Shown: one piece after another, positions 7,897 to 15,981 of the stretch | Layout: each line of letters opens with the position of its first letter | Numbering within the stretch: position 1 is the first letter of the stretch | NCBI GenBank assembly: GCA_959018215.1 | Contig: CAUEKL010000013.1 | Span: 1-20,070 of the forward strand | DNA: 20,070 nt | Direction of reading: 5' to 3' | DNA from: an uncultured Gemmiger sp. | GTDB taxonomy: Bacteria; Bacillota; Clostridia; Oscillospirales; Ruminococcaceae | Notes under the pieces: model-generated | The model's input: the letters and a program-made list of their open reading frames with translations, nothing else | Told to the model about the DNA's origin: nothing | Database searches by the model: none | Program-made: the position numbers and the translations under genes

Positions 7897-7937
7897 TTCA
7901 CCATTCTCCTTTACACAATTTTGGATGGACTACCACA

Positions 7938-7967
7938 AAAGTAAAGCCCGTGGCATCGCTTTTTCAA
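7938..7967 (-). promoter_or_regulatory. Promoter of the SGNH-kinase operon
   Basis: On the minus strand, TTGAAA (7967-7962), an 18-base spacer and TACTTT (7943-7938) match the GH3-operon promoter in sequence and spacing. Both continue the -35 as TTGAAAAA followed by a CG two bases on. It lies between the end of the regulator gene and the SGNH start, so this operon can be controlled apart from the regulator. Confidence 0.6.
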
Positions 7968-7975
7968 GCAAATTG

Positions 7976-8005
7976 CCGCAGGCTTTTCCTTTTTCTACGC
8001 AACTA
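7976..8005 (-). promoter_or_regulatory. Candidate LytTR response-regulator binding site 2 (SGNH-kinase operon)
   Basis: On the minus strand, half-sites TAGTTGCGT (8005-7997) and AGCCTGCGG (7984-7976) keep the TGCG core exactly 21 bases apart. The spacer is A-rich (AGAAAAAGGAAA), and the second half-site ends 8 bases before the -35. The layout equals that of site 1 base for base, and both are preceded by a GAACAGG string. Control of the kinase by its own system would give positive feedback (inference). Confidence 0.6.
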
Positions 8006-8014
8006 TTTACCTGT

Positions 8015-8740
8015 TCATCCGCCAATATAATTGTTGAGGGCCTCCAGAAATGTTTTTCGGCGCGGGTGGCTGATCTGCAATTCGGTGTTTCCCACTAGGG
8101 CGATATGATTGCGCACCTGCCGCACGTGGCGCAGATTGACAAGATAACAATTGTTACACAAACAGAACCCGAAAGATTCCAGCTGGGCTCGGACCTTTGT
8201 CATCGTTCCATAGGCTGGGTAATCCCCTTCTTCCGTGTGGTAAATCAACTGATGATCCGACACTTCCACATAATAAAGTGACGCAGTGTTCAAACAGATT
8301 TTTGCTCCCTCGGAGGTGAAGATGATTTTTTCCCCAGCCTGAAGCGCAAGCCTGGCAACAGCGCGATTCAGTTTGAGGCGCAAAGACTCATAATGAAGCG
8401 GTTTTACCACAAAATCAAAGGCTTCCACCTCGTACCCTTTGACCGCCATGTGGCCAAGATTGGTGGTAAAGATCAAAAGAGTCGCCTTGTCGATTTCGCG
8501 GAGTTTGCACGCGCCTTCCATGCCGTTGATATATGGCATCTCAATGTCCATGAAGATAACATCAAAGCGAGCCTGATAATTGGTCAGGAACACCACCGCA
8601 TTCTGGTAGGTATCGATCACGATATTCAGTCCCTTTTCCTCTGCATATCGTTCCAACAATTGCCGGAGCTGCTTTGCATCCTGTTCGTCATCCTCTACGA
8701 TCGCCACACGATACAACGTAGCGGCATTCCTCTCTTCCAT
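8015..8740 (-). CDS. LytTR-family response regulator (AgrA/LytR type)
   Basis: This 241-residue regulator has an N-terminal receiver (about residues 10-130) with acidic pocket E16-D17-D18, phosphorylation site D65 in FMDIEMP, T93, and K113 in VVKPL. A C-terminal LytTR DNA-binding domain follows (about 137-240; YYVEVSDHQLIYHT and the NLRHVRQVRN strand region). LytTR domains bind direct repeats and activate nearby promoters. The start at 8740 (MEERNAATLYRVAIVEDD) is chosen because AAAGGG lies 9 bases upstream and the receiver then begins about ten residues in; ATGs at 8758 and 8866 add unrelated residues. The probable cognate kinase is at 5191-6513, separated by the SGNH gene. Three paired TGCG sites in the neighbourhood are candidate targets. 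Confidence 0.92.
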   Translation of the reverse strand: MEERNAATLYRVAIVEDDEQDAKQLRQLLERYAEEKGLNIVIDTYQNAVVFLTNYQARFDVIFMDIEMPYINGMEGACKLREIDKATLLIFTTNLGHMAVKGYEVEAFDFVVKPLHYESLRLKLNRAVARLALQAGEKIIFTSEGAKICLNTASLYYVEVSDHQLIYHTEEGDYPAYGTMTKVRAQLESFGFCLCNNCYLVNLRHVRQVRNHIALVGNTELQISHPRRKTFLEALNNYIGG

Positions 8741-8818
8741 TTTGACAATCCCTTTCATGCCATCGTTCCCGCCACGGCGCCTTCTTTTTGTACGAAAAAG
8801 AGTATACACATATATAGT

Positions 8819-8847
8819 ATTATATCTATTTCGACCAAAAAGTGCAA
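8819..8847 (-). promoter_or_regulatory. Candidate promoter of the response regulator gene
   Basis: On the minus strand a perfect -10 TATAAT (8824-8819) stands 17 bases from TTGCAC (8847-8842), a 3-of-6 match to the -35. It would give a leader of about 75 bases before the regulator ATG. The candidate LytTR site 3 lies just upstream but points toward the esterase gene. Confidence 0.5.
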
Positions 8848-8854
8848 GCATGAA

Positions 8855-8884
8855 AGGTTGCGACATAAAAAACCATGTTTGCGT
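8855..8884 (+). promoter_or_regulatory. Candidate LytTR response-regulator binding site 3 (esterase gene)
   Basis: On the plus strand, half-sites AGGTTGCGA (8855-8863) and TGTTTGCGT (8876-8884) carry TTGCG 21 bases apart with the A-rich spacer CATAAAAAACCA. Eight bases on comes TTGTAG (8893-8898), then 17 bases to TAAAGT (8916-8921): a weak promoter at the same distance as at sites 1 and 2. A further lone GGTTGCG lies at 8908-8914. It lies between the divergent regulator and esterase genes and could affect both. Confidence 0.55.
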
Positions 8885-8989
8885 TGCCTTGGTTGTAGTC
8901 CGTCCCCGGTTGCGGTAAAGTTCAATTAACGCTTTTAACGGTTTCTTTCAGCCGGTATGAACCCTTGGAAATTTGGAAGGAGTTTGTAA

Positions 8990-10021
8990 ATGAAACGACA
9001 TTTTTCTCTTTTTCTGACCTTCGCCATGGCCGGAGCACTGCTTTTGTCCGCCTGCGGGAACACATCTACTGCGGCTCCGGAAACCTCGGCCTCACCGGAA
9101 AGCAGTCCGATTGCTTCTGAAGTGGTTGCCACCCCGGAACCGAGTCCGGACATCCTTGCGCAGGCAGCCACAATCCAGCATGATCCTGACAACTATACCG
9201 ACATCGTCCGAGCGGTTTCTTATCTGGAAGATGATCTGGACTACCACAAAGTGGACCTGTACGGCACATCGAACCAAGAAGTTTTGCCGGTCGTGATAGA
9301 AGTGCACGGCGGTGCTTTTATAGGTGGTAGCCGGGAAACCAATACCAACCATTCTATCTTTTTTGCGGAACGGGGCTATAAAGTGGTGGCCACGGATTAT
9401 CCCGGTATTCCCCGTGATGGTAATTTTACAGACGCAATTCAGGACTTGTTCACCAGCTACCAGTGGGTGGCTGACCATGCCGACGAATACGGTTTTGATA
9501 TGTCCAACGTGATTCTGAGCGGTGACAGTGCTGGCGGATACTATGTGCTGCTTACCTGCGCCATTTTCCACTCCGAAGAGTTGCAGGAATATTTTGGCGT
9601 GACCTTGCCGGACTTCGAGTTCCAAGGATTTGTCACTACCTGTCCTGTTGCAAATATCCGCGCCATGCAGGAATATCTCGAGTCTGAAGAGGGCGTGCTT
9701 GGCCATGCAGCGCAAAAAATCGGTGCAGACATCCTTCTGGATGAAGAACTGATGTCCCACCTGGATTTGATGCAATCGGTTAAACCGCAGGCATTTGAAG
9801 GGGTATATATGCTGACTACGCCCGACGATGCGGTTACCGGCGAAGATGTGCAAGTGTTTGATCGCTATCTAACTGAAAACAATGTTCCTCATGTGACGGT
9901 ATCGTATGATTCTGTCGAAAACAACCTAGCTCACACCTTTAACATCGGCCATACGGGATATGCCGAAAGCCTCGTAGCCAACCAAGATATGGTCGATTAT
10001 TGCAATTCTCTTTTGCAGTAA
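8990..10021 (+). CDS. Alpha/beta-hydrolase fold esterase, lipoprotein
   Basis: This is a 343-residue surface lipoprotein: signal peptide to lipobox LLLSAC (C22), then a Ser/Pro/Thr-rich spacer (about 24-55). The catalytic domain resembles the hormone-sensitive-lipase/BD-FAE carboxylesterase group. It has the oxyanion motif HGGAF (106-110), nucleophile elbow GDSAGG with S180 (178-183), an acid probably D279 or D280 (TTPDD), and a final H315 in AHTFNI. All triad parts are present. Such enzymes remove acetyl, feruloyl or other acyl groups from glycans or small esters; the substrate here is unknown. The start has AAGGAG a few bases upstream. It is the only plus-strand gene of the accessory block, is transcribed away from the regulator behind candidate site 3, and ends before a strong terminator. 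Confidence 0.88.
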   Translation: MKRHFSLFLTFAMAGALLLSACGNTSTAAPETSASPESSPIASEVVATPEPSPDILAQAATIQHDPDNYTDIVRAVSYLEDDLDYHKVDLYGTSNQEVLPVVIEVHGGAFIGGSRETNTNHSIFFAERGYKVVATDYPGIPRDGNFTDAIQDLFTSYQWVADHADEYGFDMSNVILSGDSAGGYYVLLTCAIFHSEELQEYFGVTLPDFEFQGFVTTCPVANIRAMQEYLESEEGVLGHAAQKIGADILLDEELMSHLDLMQSVKPQAFEGVYMLTTPDDAVTGEDVQVFDRYLTENNVPHVTVSYDSVENNLAHTFNIGHTGYAESLVANQDMVDYCNSLLQ

Positions 10022-10054
10022 TATTCTTTCTTTTGCCATCCTCTCTTCCAAATT

Positions 10055-10090
10055 AGAAGCAGGGCAGTGCGAAATCACTGCCCTGCTTCT
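10055..10090. terminator. Bidirectional intrinsic terminator between esterase and M23 genes
   Basis: A perfect 15-bp stem (10055-10069 pairing with 10076-10090) with a 6-base loop CGAAAT is followed by ATTTAT on the plus strand. It lies between convergent genes and can end the esterase transcript and the long minus-strand catabolic transcript. Stem and loop lengths equal those of the terminator at 479-514, though the sequences differ. Confidence 0.8.
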
Positions 10091-10142
10091 ATTTATACTG
10101 TATGCCCTTTTGTATTCAACGATTGCGCCTTTTACTTTTAAC

Positions 10143-10895
10143 TCATTCCAACTCTTTCTGCATCACCTCAAAATGCAAATGAGCCCCCGTTGCCCTGCCG
10201 GTATGTCCCACATAGGCAATGACCTGTCCGGCCTGCACCTGCTGACCCACCGTAACACAGATGCCGGAGCAATGAGCATACAGAGTCGTCAGCCCGCCGC
10301 CGTGGTCGATCTTGACATAGTATCCGTAGCTGCCGCCCCAGCTGTCGGTGGCGTTGGCAATGGTGACGGTGCCGTCTGCGGCGGCCAGAATTGGCGTTCC
10401 CTCCGGTGCCGAGATATCGGTACCGCTGTGGTAACTGACTTCTCCCGTGAAAGGATCGGTGCGGTACCCTTGCGGCGAGGTGATTGTTCCCGCCACCGGC
10501 AGCGGCCATTGCAGGGCACCATCCGCAAACACCGTATCCATGCCGGGCGCCATGAGCTCCCCGCTCCCCTGCACAAAACCACCCAGCAGTTCACCCCAAA
10601 GGGTCGCGGTATCTTCTCCTGAAAGCAGTGTGAGGCACTCGTTCTGCCGTTCTGTGAAGTGATAAGCATCCCGCATTTCTTCCGGGGTGTGGTGGGTCAG
10701 TTGGATGACCAGAACCGTTTCGGTGATGGTTGTGGTTTCCGATTCGCCAGCTTCATTGGTTTGCTCCACCTCACGGGTTTGTGTTTCGGTGCGCCAGTCC
10801 AGTTCGTTCATATCCCAAAGAACAGTGCGCAGCCGCTCCACGTTATGGACGTTGTTGTTTAAACTCCCCTTGGCAATTCGTTTTACTTCTTTCAA
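10143..10895 (-). CDS. N-terminally truncated CD1108-like mobile-element protein with M23 peptidase domain
   Basis: About the first 110 residues (VERLRTVLWDMNELDWRTET, a Thr/Glu-rich run, then THHTPEEMRDAYHFTERQN) match my memory of the middle of CD1108-family conjugative-element proteins, which normally carry several hundred residues before it, including a membrane segment. None of that is here. An M23 zinc metallopeptidase domain follows, with its ligands intact: H156 and D160 (YHSGTDISAPEGTP), H208 (LYAHC) and HLHFE (239-243). In conjugation systems such enzymes open peptidoglycan. No signal peptide or ATG is seen. The TTG at 10895 has AAAGGA 9 bases upstream and is the best start; the frame stays open back to a TTG at 10931 inside rpe. 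Lying 25 bases behind rpe, it may be read as the last gene of that transcript. Probably an element remnant, though possibly still translated. Confidence 0.7.
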   Translation of the reverse strand: MKEVKRIAKGSLNNNVHNVERLRTVLWDMNELDWRTETQTREVEQTNEAGESETTTITETVLVIQLTHHTPEEMRDAYHFTERQNECLTLLSGEDTATLWGELLGGFVQGSGELMAPGMDTVFADGALQWPLPVAGTITSPQGYRTDPFTGEVSYHSGTDISAPEGTPILAAADGTVTIANATDSWGGSYGYYVKIDHGGGLTTLYAHCSGICVTVGQQVQAGQVIAYVGHTGRATGAHLHFEVMQKELE

Positions 10896-10920
10896 TAGAA
10901 TATTTCCTTTTGGGGTTACG

Positions 10921-11568
10921 TTATATCGCAACCTGCAACATCTTCACATTTTCATCTATCTTGCCTCCGAACACCGCACTGCCTGCCACGATGCTCCGTG
11001 CCCCCGCCGCATAGGCACCGGGCAGGGTGTCAGGGGTAATGCCTCCATCTACCTGAATGACTGCGTGGCTTTCCTGCCCTTGCAGCAGAGCTCGGGCAGC
11101 AGCGATTTTCTCATCGCTGCCGGGCAGATACGGCTGCCCACCGCGACCGGGGTGTACCGTCATCAAGAGCAGATAGTTACTCTGGGCAAGACGCGACCTT
11201 ACCGCTTCCACCGGCGTTTCAGGATTGAGCACCACCCCAGCGCGCATACCAGCGGCATGAATAGCGTCCAGTACCGCACCGGGTCCACCCACAATTTCCG
11301 TATGCACCGAGACACGCTCACCCCCCAAAGAAGCCAGTTCCTCCACAAAATTGATCGGATACTCCACCATCAGGTGAACGTCCAACGGTTTGCGGGTCAG
11401 GGCACGCATCGTGCGCACCATATCGGTGCCGAAGGTAATGCTTGGTACAAAGTGACCGTCCATGATGTCTATATGAAAGGCATCCACGCCAGCCGTTTCA
11501 GCCGCCTGCACGTCTCGGGCTAAATGGGCAAAGTCAGCCGCCAGAATGGATGCGCACAGTTCAAACAT
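10921..11568 (-). CDS. rpe: Ribulose-phosphate 3-epimerase
   Basis: This 215-residue TIM-barrel enzyme interconverts ribulose-5-phosphate and xylulose-5-phosphate. The family residues are present: H32 and D34 in FHIDIMDGHFVP, H65 in LDVHLM, and D174 in IQVDGGI. The phosphate-binding region ends ARSIVAGSAVFGG. The usual VNPGFGGQ loop reads VHPGRGGQ (138-145), a small departure that may mark a subfamily or altered substrate use. The ATG at 11568 overlaps the rpiB stop by one base (TAATG) and has GGAGG close upstream; the longer frame to 11601 runs into rpiB. It is the last gene of the pentose operon. Its 3' end (10945-11109) recurs in decayed form at 783-943. Confidence 0.93.
   Translation of the reverse strand: MFELCASILAADFAHLARDVQAAETAGVDAFHIDIMDGHFVPSITFGTDMVRTMRALTRKPLDVHLMVEYPINFVEELASLGGERVSVHTEIVGGPGAVLDAIHAAGMRAGVVLNPETPVEAVRSRLAQSNYLLLMTVHPGRGGQPYLPGSDEKIAAARALLQGQESHAVIQVDGGITPDTLPGAYAAGARSIVAGSAVFGGKIDENVKMLQVAI
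10945..11109 (-). repeat. Right copy of the rpe 3'-end direct repeat
   Basis: This part of the intact rpe gene aligns with 783-943 in the same orientation, with one 4-base gap. Two blocks of over 20 bases are identical (one within 820-850 against the rpe equivalent, one at 902-924). The copies lie 10,162 bases apart and bracket the accessory block. Confidence 0.8.
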
Positions 11569-11999
11569 TACGTTTCCTCCAGTTGCGCAATACGACGGCA
11601 ATGGCGTTCTTCACCGGAGAACGGCGTATCAAGGAAGATGTCCACGATCTCCAGCGCCAGCCCCGGTCCCGTAACCAACGCCCCCAGCACCAACATATTG
11701 GCATCGTTGTGCTGTCGAGTAGCCCGAGCAGAGAAGCAGTCCCCGCACAAAGCGCATCGAATGCCGGGCACCTTGTTGGCCGCAATGGAAATACCGATGC
11801 CGGTGCTGCAGATGACTATGCCTTTCTCGTAGCTGCCGTCCGCGACGGCGCGAGCCACTGCCTTACCGTACACGGGATAATCCACCGAGGCGGTGGATTC
11901 ACAGCCGAAGTCCTGGTATTCCAGTCTGCGATCCTGCAGGTGAGCCAAAATCTTCTGCTTGAGTTCGTATCCGCCGTGGTCACAGCCGATGGCGATCAT
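11568..11999 (-). CDS. rpiB: Ribose-5-phosphate isomerase B
   Basis: This 143-residue enzyme of the RpiB/LacAB fold interconverts ribose-5-phosphate and ribulose-5-phosphate. Diagnostic parts are CDHGG at 6-10, the catalytic cysteine C64 in IVICSTGIGISIAANK, and RQHNDANML at 95-103. Length matches the family (about 145). The ATG lies one base after the stop of the transketolase C-terminal gene, and its own stop overlaps the rpe start, so it is inside the pentose operon. The small group also includes allose-6-phosphate and galactose-6-phosphate isomerases; the setting between transketolase and rpe favours the ribose enzyme. Confidence 0.93.
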   Translation of the reverse strand: MIAIGCDHGGYELKQKILAHLQDRRLEYQDFGCESTASVDYPVYGKAVARAVADGSYEKGIVICSTGIGISIAANKVPGIRCALCGDCFSARATRQHNDANMLVLGALVTGPGLALEIVDIFLDTPFSGEERHCRRIAQLEET

Positions 12000-12000
12000 C

Positions 12001-12939
12001 TTACATCAGCTCCTTCACAGCGGCGATGATGGCGTCGCTGCGCAGGCCGAACTGTTCCAGCAGATCCCAGGCGGGGCCGGAGTGGCCGAAGACGTCCTTC
12101 ACGCCCACACGGCGCATCTTGGTGGGGCACTGCTCACCCAGCACGGCGGCCACGGCTTCGCCCAGACCACCCAGGATGCTGTGCTCCTCGCAGGTGACGA
12201 CGGCGCCGCATTCCCGGGCCGCCTTGACGACCAGTTCCTCGTCCAGCGGCTTGATGGTGCAGAGGTTGATGACCCGGGCGTGGATGCCTTCGTTTTTCAA
12301 GAGTTCGGCAGCAGTGAGGGCCTCGCCCACCTCCAGGCCGGTGGCAATAATCGCCACGTCGTCGCCCTCGGTGAGCTGCTCGCCCTTGCCGATCTCGAAC
12401 TTGAAAGTTGCTTCGTCATGGAAGACCGGCACGGCCAGGCGGCCGAACCGCAGGTAGACGGGGCCCTGGTGCTCATAGGCAGCCTTGATGGCGGCGCGGG
12501 CTTCCACGTCGTCGGAGGGGCAGAGCACCGTCATGCCGGGGATGGAGCGCATGAGCGCGAAATCCTCGCAGCACTGGTGGGATGCAGCGTCGTCGCCCAC
12601 CGAGATGCCGCCGTGGGTCGCACCGATCTTGACGTTCAGGTGGGGGTAGCCGATGGAGTTGCGGACCTGCTCAAAGGCGCGGCCCGCCGCGAACATGGCA
12701 AAGCTGGACGCGAAAGGCACCAGCCCCATCGCCGCCATACCGGCAGCGGTGGCCATCATGTTGCTTTCGGCAATGCCGCAGTCAAAATGGCGGTCGGGAT
12801 AGGCCTTCTTGAACACGCCGGTTTTGGTGGCGGCGGCCAGGTCGGCATCCAGCACCACCACGTCGGGATGGTCCTTCGCCAGTTCTACCAGCGCGGCACC
12901 GTAGCTGTCGCGGGTGGCAATTTTCTTGACCTCACTCAT
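12001..12939 (-). CDS. Transketolase, C-terminal subunit
   Basis: This 312-residue protein carries the pyrimidine-binding and C-terminal domains of transketolase. GIAESNM (about residues 55-61) provides the glutamate that activates thiamine diphosphate. It is followed by FASSFAMFAAGRAFEQVRN and GATHGGISVGDDAASHQ. The C-terminal domain begins near residue 185 (VAIIATGLEVGEAL). With the N-terminal subunit it forms one enzyme moving two-carbon units between xylulose-5-phosphate and aldose phosphates. The two-gene form is common in anaerobic Firmicutes and archaea. Its ATG overlaps the stop of the partner gene by four bases (ATGA), fitting matched production. Confidence 0.94.
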   Translation of the reverse strand: MSEVKKIATRDSYGAALVELAKDHPDVVVLDADLAAATKTGVFKKAYPDRHFDCGIAESNMMATAAGMAAMGLVPFASSFAMFAAGRAFEQVRNSIGYPHLNVKIGATHGGISVGDDAASHQCCEDFALMRSIPGMTVLCPSDDVEARAAIKAAYEHQGPVYLRFGRLAVPVFHDEATFKFEIGKGEQLTEGDDVAIIATGLEVGEALTAAELLKNEGIHARVINLCTIKPLDEELVVKAARECGAVVTCEEHSILGGLGEAVAAVLGEQCPTKMRRVGVKDVFGHSGPAWDLLEQFGLRSDAIIAAVKELM

Positions 12940-13787
12940 ACCTGCGCCTCCAGTCCCGCCATCTGGGCGTTGAGCTCGTCCATAGCGATCTTGTATTCCT
13001 CGTCGTTGGGGGCCTTGCCGTGCCAGCCCACCTGGTTTTCCATGTAGCTGACGCCCTTGCCCTTGGTGGCGTGCATCAGGATGGCCGTGGGCGCCCCGGT
13101 CTGCCGGTGGAAATACTCAAAAGCATCCTCCATCTGGACAAAGTCATGGCCGTCGATGGACACCGTATGGAACCCGAAGTCCCGCATCTTGGCGTCCACC
13201 GGGTCGGTGGGCATGACTTCGCTGGTGGGGCCGTCGATCTGCAGGCCGTTCAGGTCGATGATGACGCAGAGGTTGTCCAGCTTGTACTTGGCGGCAAAGA
13301 GGAAAGATTCCCACACTTCGCCCTCTTCAATTTCGCCGTCCCCCAGCAGGGTATACACCCGCACGTCATCCTTATGCAGATACTTGGCGGCTTTGGCCAT
13401 ACCGGCCGCTGCCGACACACCCTGACCCAGGCTGCCGGTGCTCATATCCACACCGGGCACCGTGTTCATGTTGGGGTGGCCCTGCAGATAGCTGTCGATG
13501 TGGCGCAGAGTGGGCAGGTCCTCCACCGGGAAAAATCCGCGGTAGGCAAGTGCACTGTAAAGGCCCGGCGCGGTATGTCCCTTGGAGAGCACGAACCGGT
13601 CCCGGTCCTCCCACTTGGGGTTGGCGGGGTCGATGCGCATTTCTTTGTTGTAAAGGTAGGCAAACAGTTCCGCCGCCGAAAGGCTGCCGCCGGGGTGCCC
13701 GGCCTTGGCGCCGTGGGTGGATTCAATCACGCCCATCCGAACATGGCAAGCTGCGATCTGCAGTGCCAGATTTTCTTCCTTTGTCAT
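12936..13787 (-). CDS. Transketolase, N-terminal subunit
   Basis: This 283-residue protein is the thiamine-diphosphate pyrophosphate-binding half of transketolase. It contains GHPGGSLSAAEL (about 30-41), LSKGHTAPGLYSAL, the loop STGSLGQGVSAAAGMA, and the cofactor/metal motif beginning GDGEIEEGEVWE and ending DLNGLQIDG. The ATG at 13787 lies one base after the transaldolase stop, with GGTGAG just upstream; a TTG at 13799 would add four residues and overlap. It pairs with the downstream C-terminal subunit. Confidence 0.94.
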   Translation of the reverse strand: MTKEENLALQIAACHVRMGVIESTHGAKAGHPGGSLSAAELFAYLYNKEMRIDPANPKWEDRDRFVLSKGHTAPGLYSALAYRGFFPVEDLPTLRHIDSYLQGHPNMNTVPGVDMSTGSLGQGVSAAAGMAKAAKYLHKDDVRVYTLLGDGEIEEGEVWESFLFAAKYKLDNLCVIIDLNGLQIDGPTSEVMPTDPVDAKMRDFGFHTVSIDGHDFVQMEDAFEYFHRQTGAPTAILMHATKGKGVSYMENQVGWHGKAPNDEEYKIAMDELNAQMAGLEAQV

Positions 13788-13788
13788 A

Positions 13789-14448
13789 TCACTCACCAAA
13801 GACCTTGCAGTAGTCGGCCTTGAACTTCTCGATGCCGGAATCGGTCAGAGGGTGATGCAGCATCTGCTCGATGACCTTGTAGGGCACGGTGGCGATGTCC
13901 GCACCGGCCAGGGCACAGTCGGTCACATGGATGGGGTTGCGCACGCTGGCTGCGATGATCCGAGTCTCAATGTCGGGATAGTTGAGGAACATGTCGTGGA
14001 TGGTCTCGATGAGCTCGATGCCCCGCTGGGAGATGTCATCCAAACGGCCCAGGAAGGGGCTGACGTAGGTGGCACCGGCACGGGCTGCCAGCAGCGCCTG
14101 ATTGGCAGAGAAGATCAGGGTGCAGTTGGTGGGGATACCCTTGGCGGACAGCGCTTTGATGGCCTTGAGGCCCTCGGCGGTCATGGGGATCTTGACGACC
14201 ATGTGCTTGGGGTCCAGGGCGTAGATAGCCTCGCCCTCCTTGACCATCGTCTCGGCATCGGTGGTGGTGGCCTTGACTTCACCGGAGATGGGGCCGTCCA
14301 CGATGGTGGCGATCTCGGCCAGGGTCTCGGCGTAGTCGCGGCCTTCCTTGGCGATCAGGCTGGGGTTGGTGGTGACACCGGCGATAACGCCCATGTCGTT
14401 GGCTTTGCGGATCTCTTCCACGTTGGCGGTATCGATAAAGAATTTCAT
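13789..14448 (-). CDS. tal: Transaldolase / fructose-6-phosphate aldolase family protein
   Basis: This 219-residue enzyme is of the short (MipB/TalC) transaldolase group, well below the 310-plus residues of classical transaldolase. Visible are FIDTANVEEIR with D6, GVTTNPSLIAKEG (24-36), the Schiff-base lysine K86 in HMVVKIPMT, CTLIFSANQALLAARAGA, and YVSPFLGRLDD. Members are transaldolases or fructose-6-phosphate aldolases. The operon, with transketolase, RpiB and Rpe but no other transaldolase, favours transaldolase activity. The ATG at 14448 has AAAGGAAG about 9 bases upstream; the TTG at 14454 is less likely. It sits 25 bases after the isomerase gene. Confidence 0.92.
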   Translation of the reverse strand: MKFFIDTANVEEIRKANDMGVIAGVTTNPSLIAKEGRDYAETLAEIATIVDGPISGEVKATTTDAETMVKEGEAIYALDPKHMVVKIPMTAEGLKAIKALSAKGIPTNCTLIFSANQALLAARAGATYVSPFLGRLDDISQRGIELIETIHDMFLNYPDIETRIIAASVRNPIHVTDCALAGADIATVPYKVIEQMLHHPLTDSGIEKFKADYCKVFGE

Positions 14449-14473
14449 AACCAAAAACTTCCTTTCTAATCAA

Positions 14474-15964
<1,491 letters not shown>

Positions 15965-15981
15965 AAAATATTCCTCCTTAT

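Noticed and set aside
5191..8740. Full agr-type quorum-sensing locus
   Set aside because: Kinase and regulator types fit, but no AgrB-like protease or AgrD-like peptide gene is present; the gene between them is an SGNH lipoprotein.
8740..8866. N-terminal extension of the response regulator to 8866
   Set aside because: The added 42 residues are basic and unlike receiver domains; the ATG at 8740 has a proper ribosome site, and the promoter -10 at 8819-8824 would lie inside the extension.
8908..8914. Fourth LytTR site at the lone GGTTGCG
   Set aside because: No partner half-site lies 21 bases away on either side, so it is at most a single half-site.
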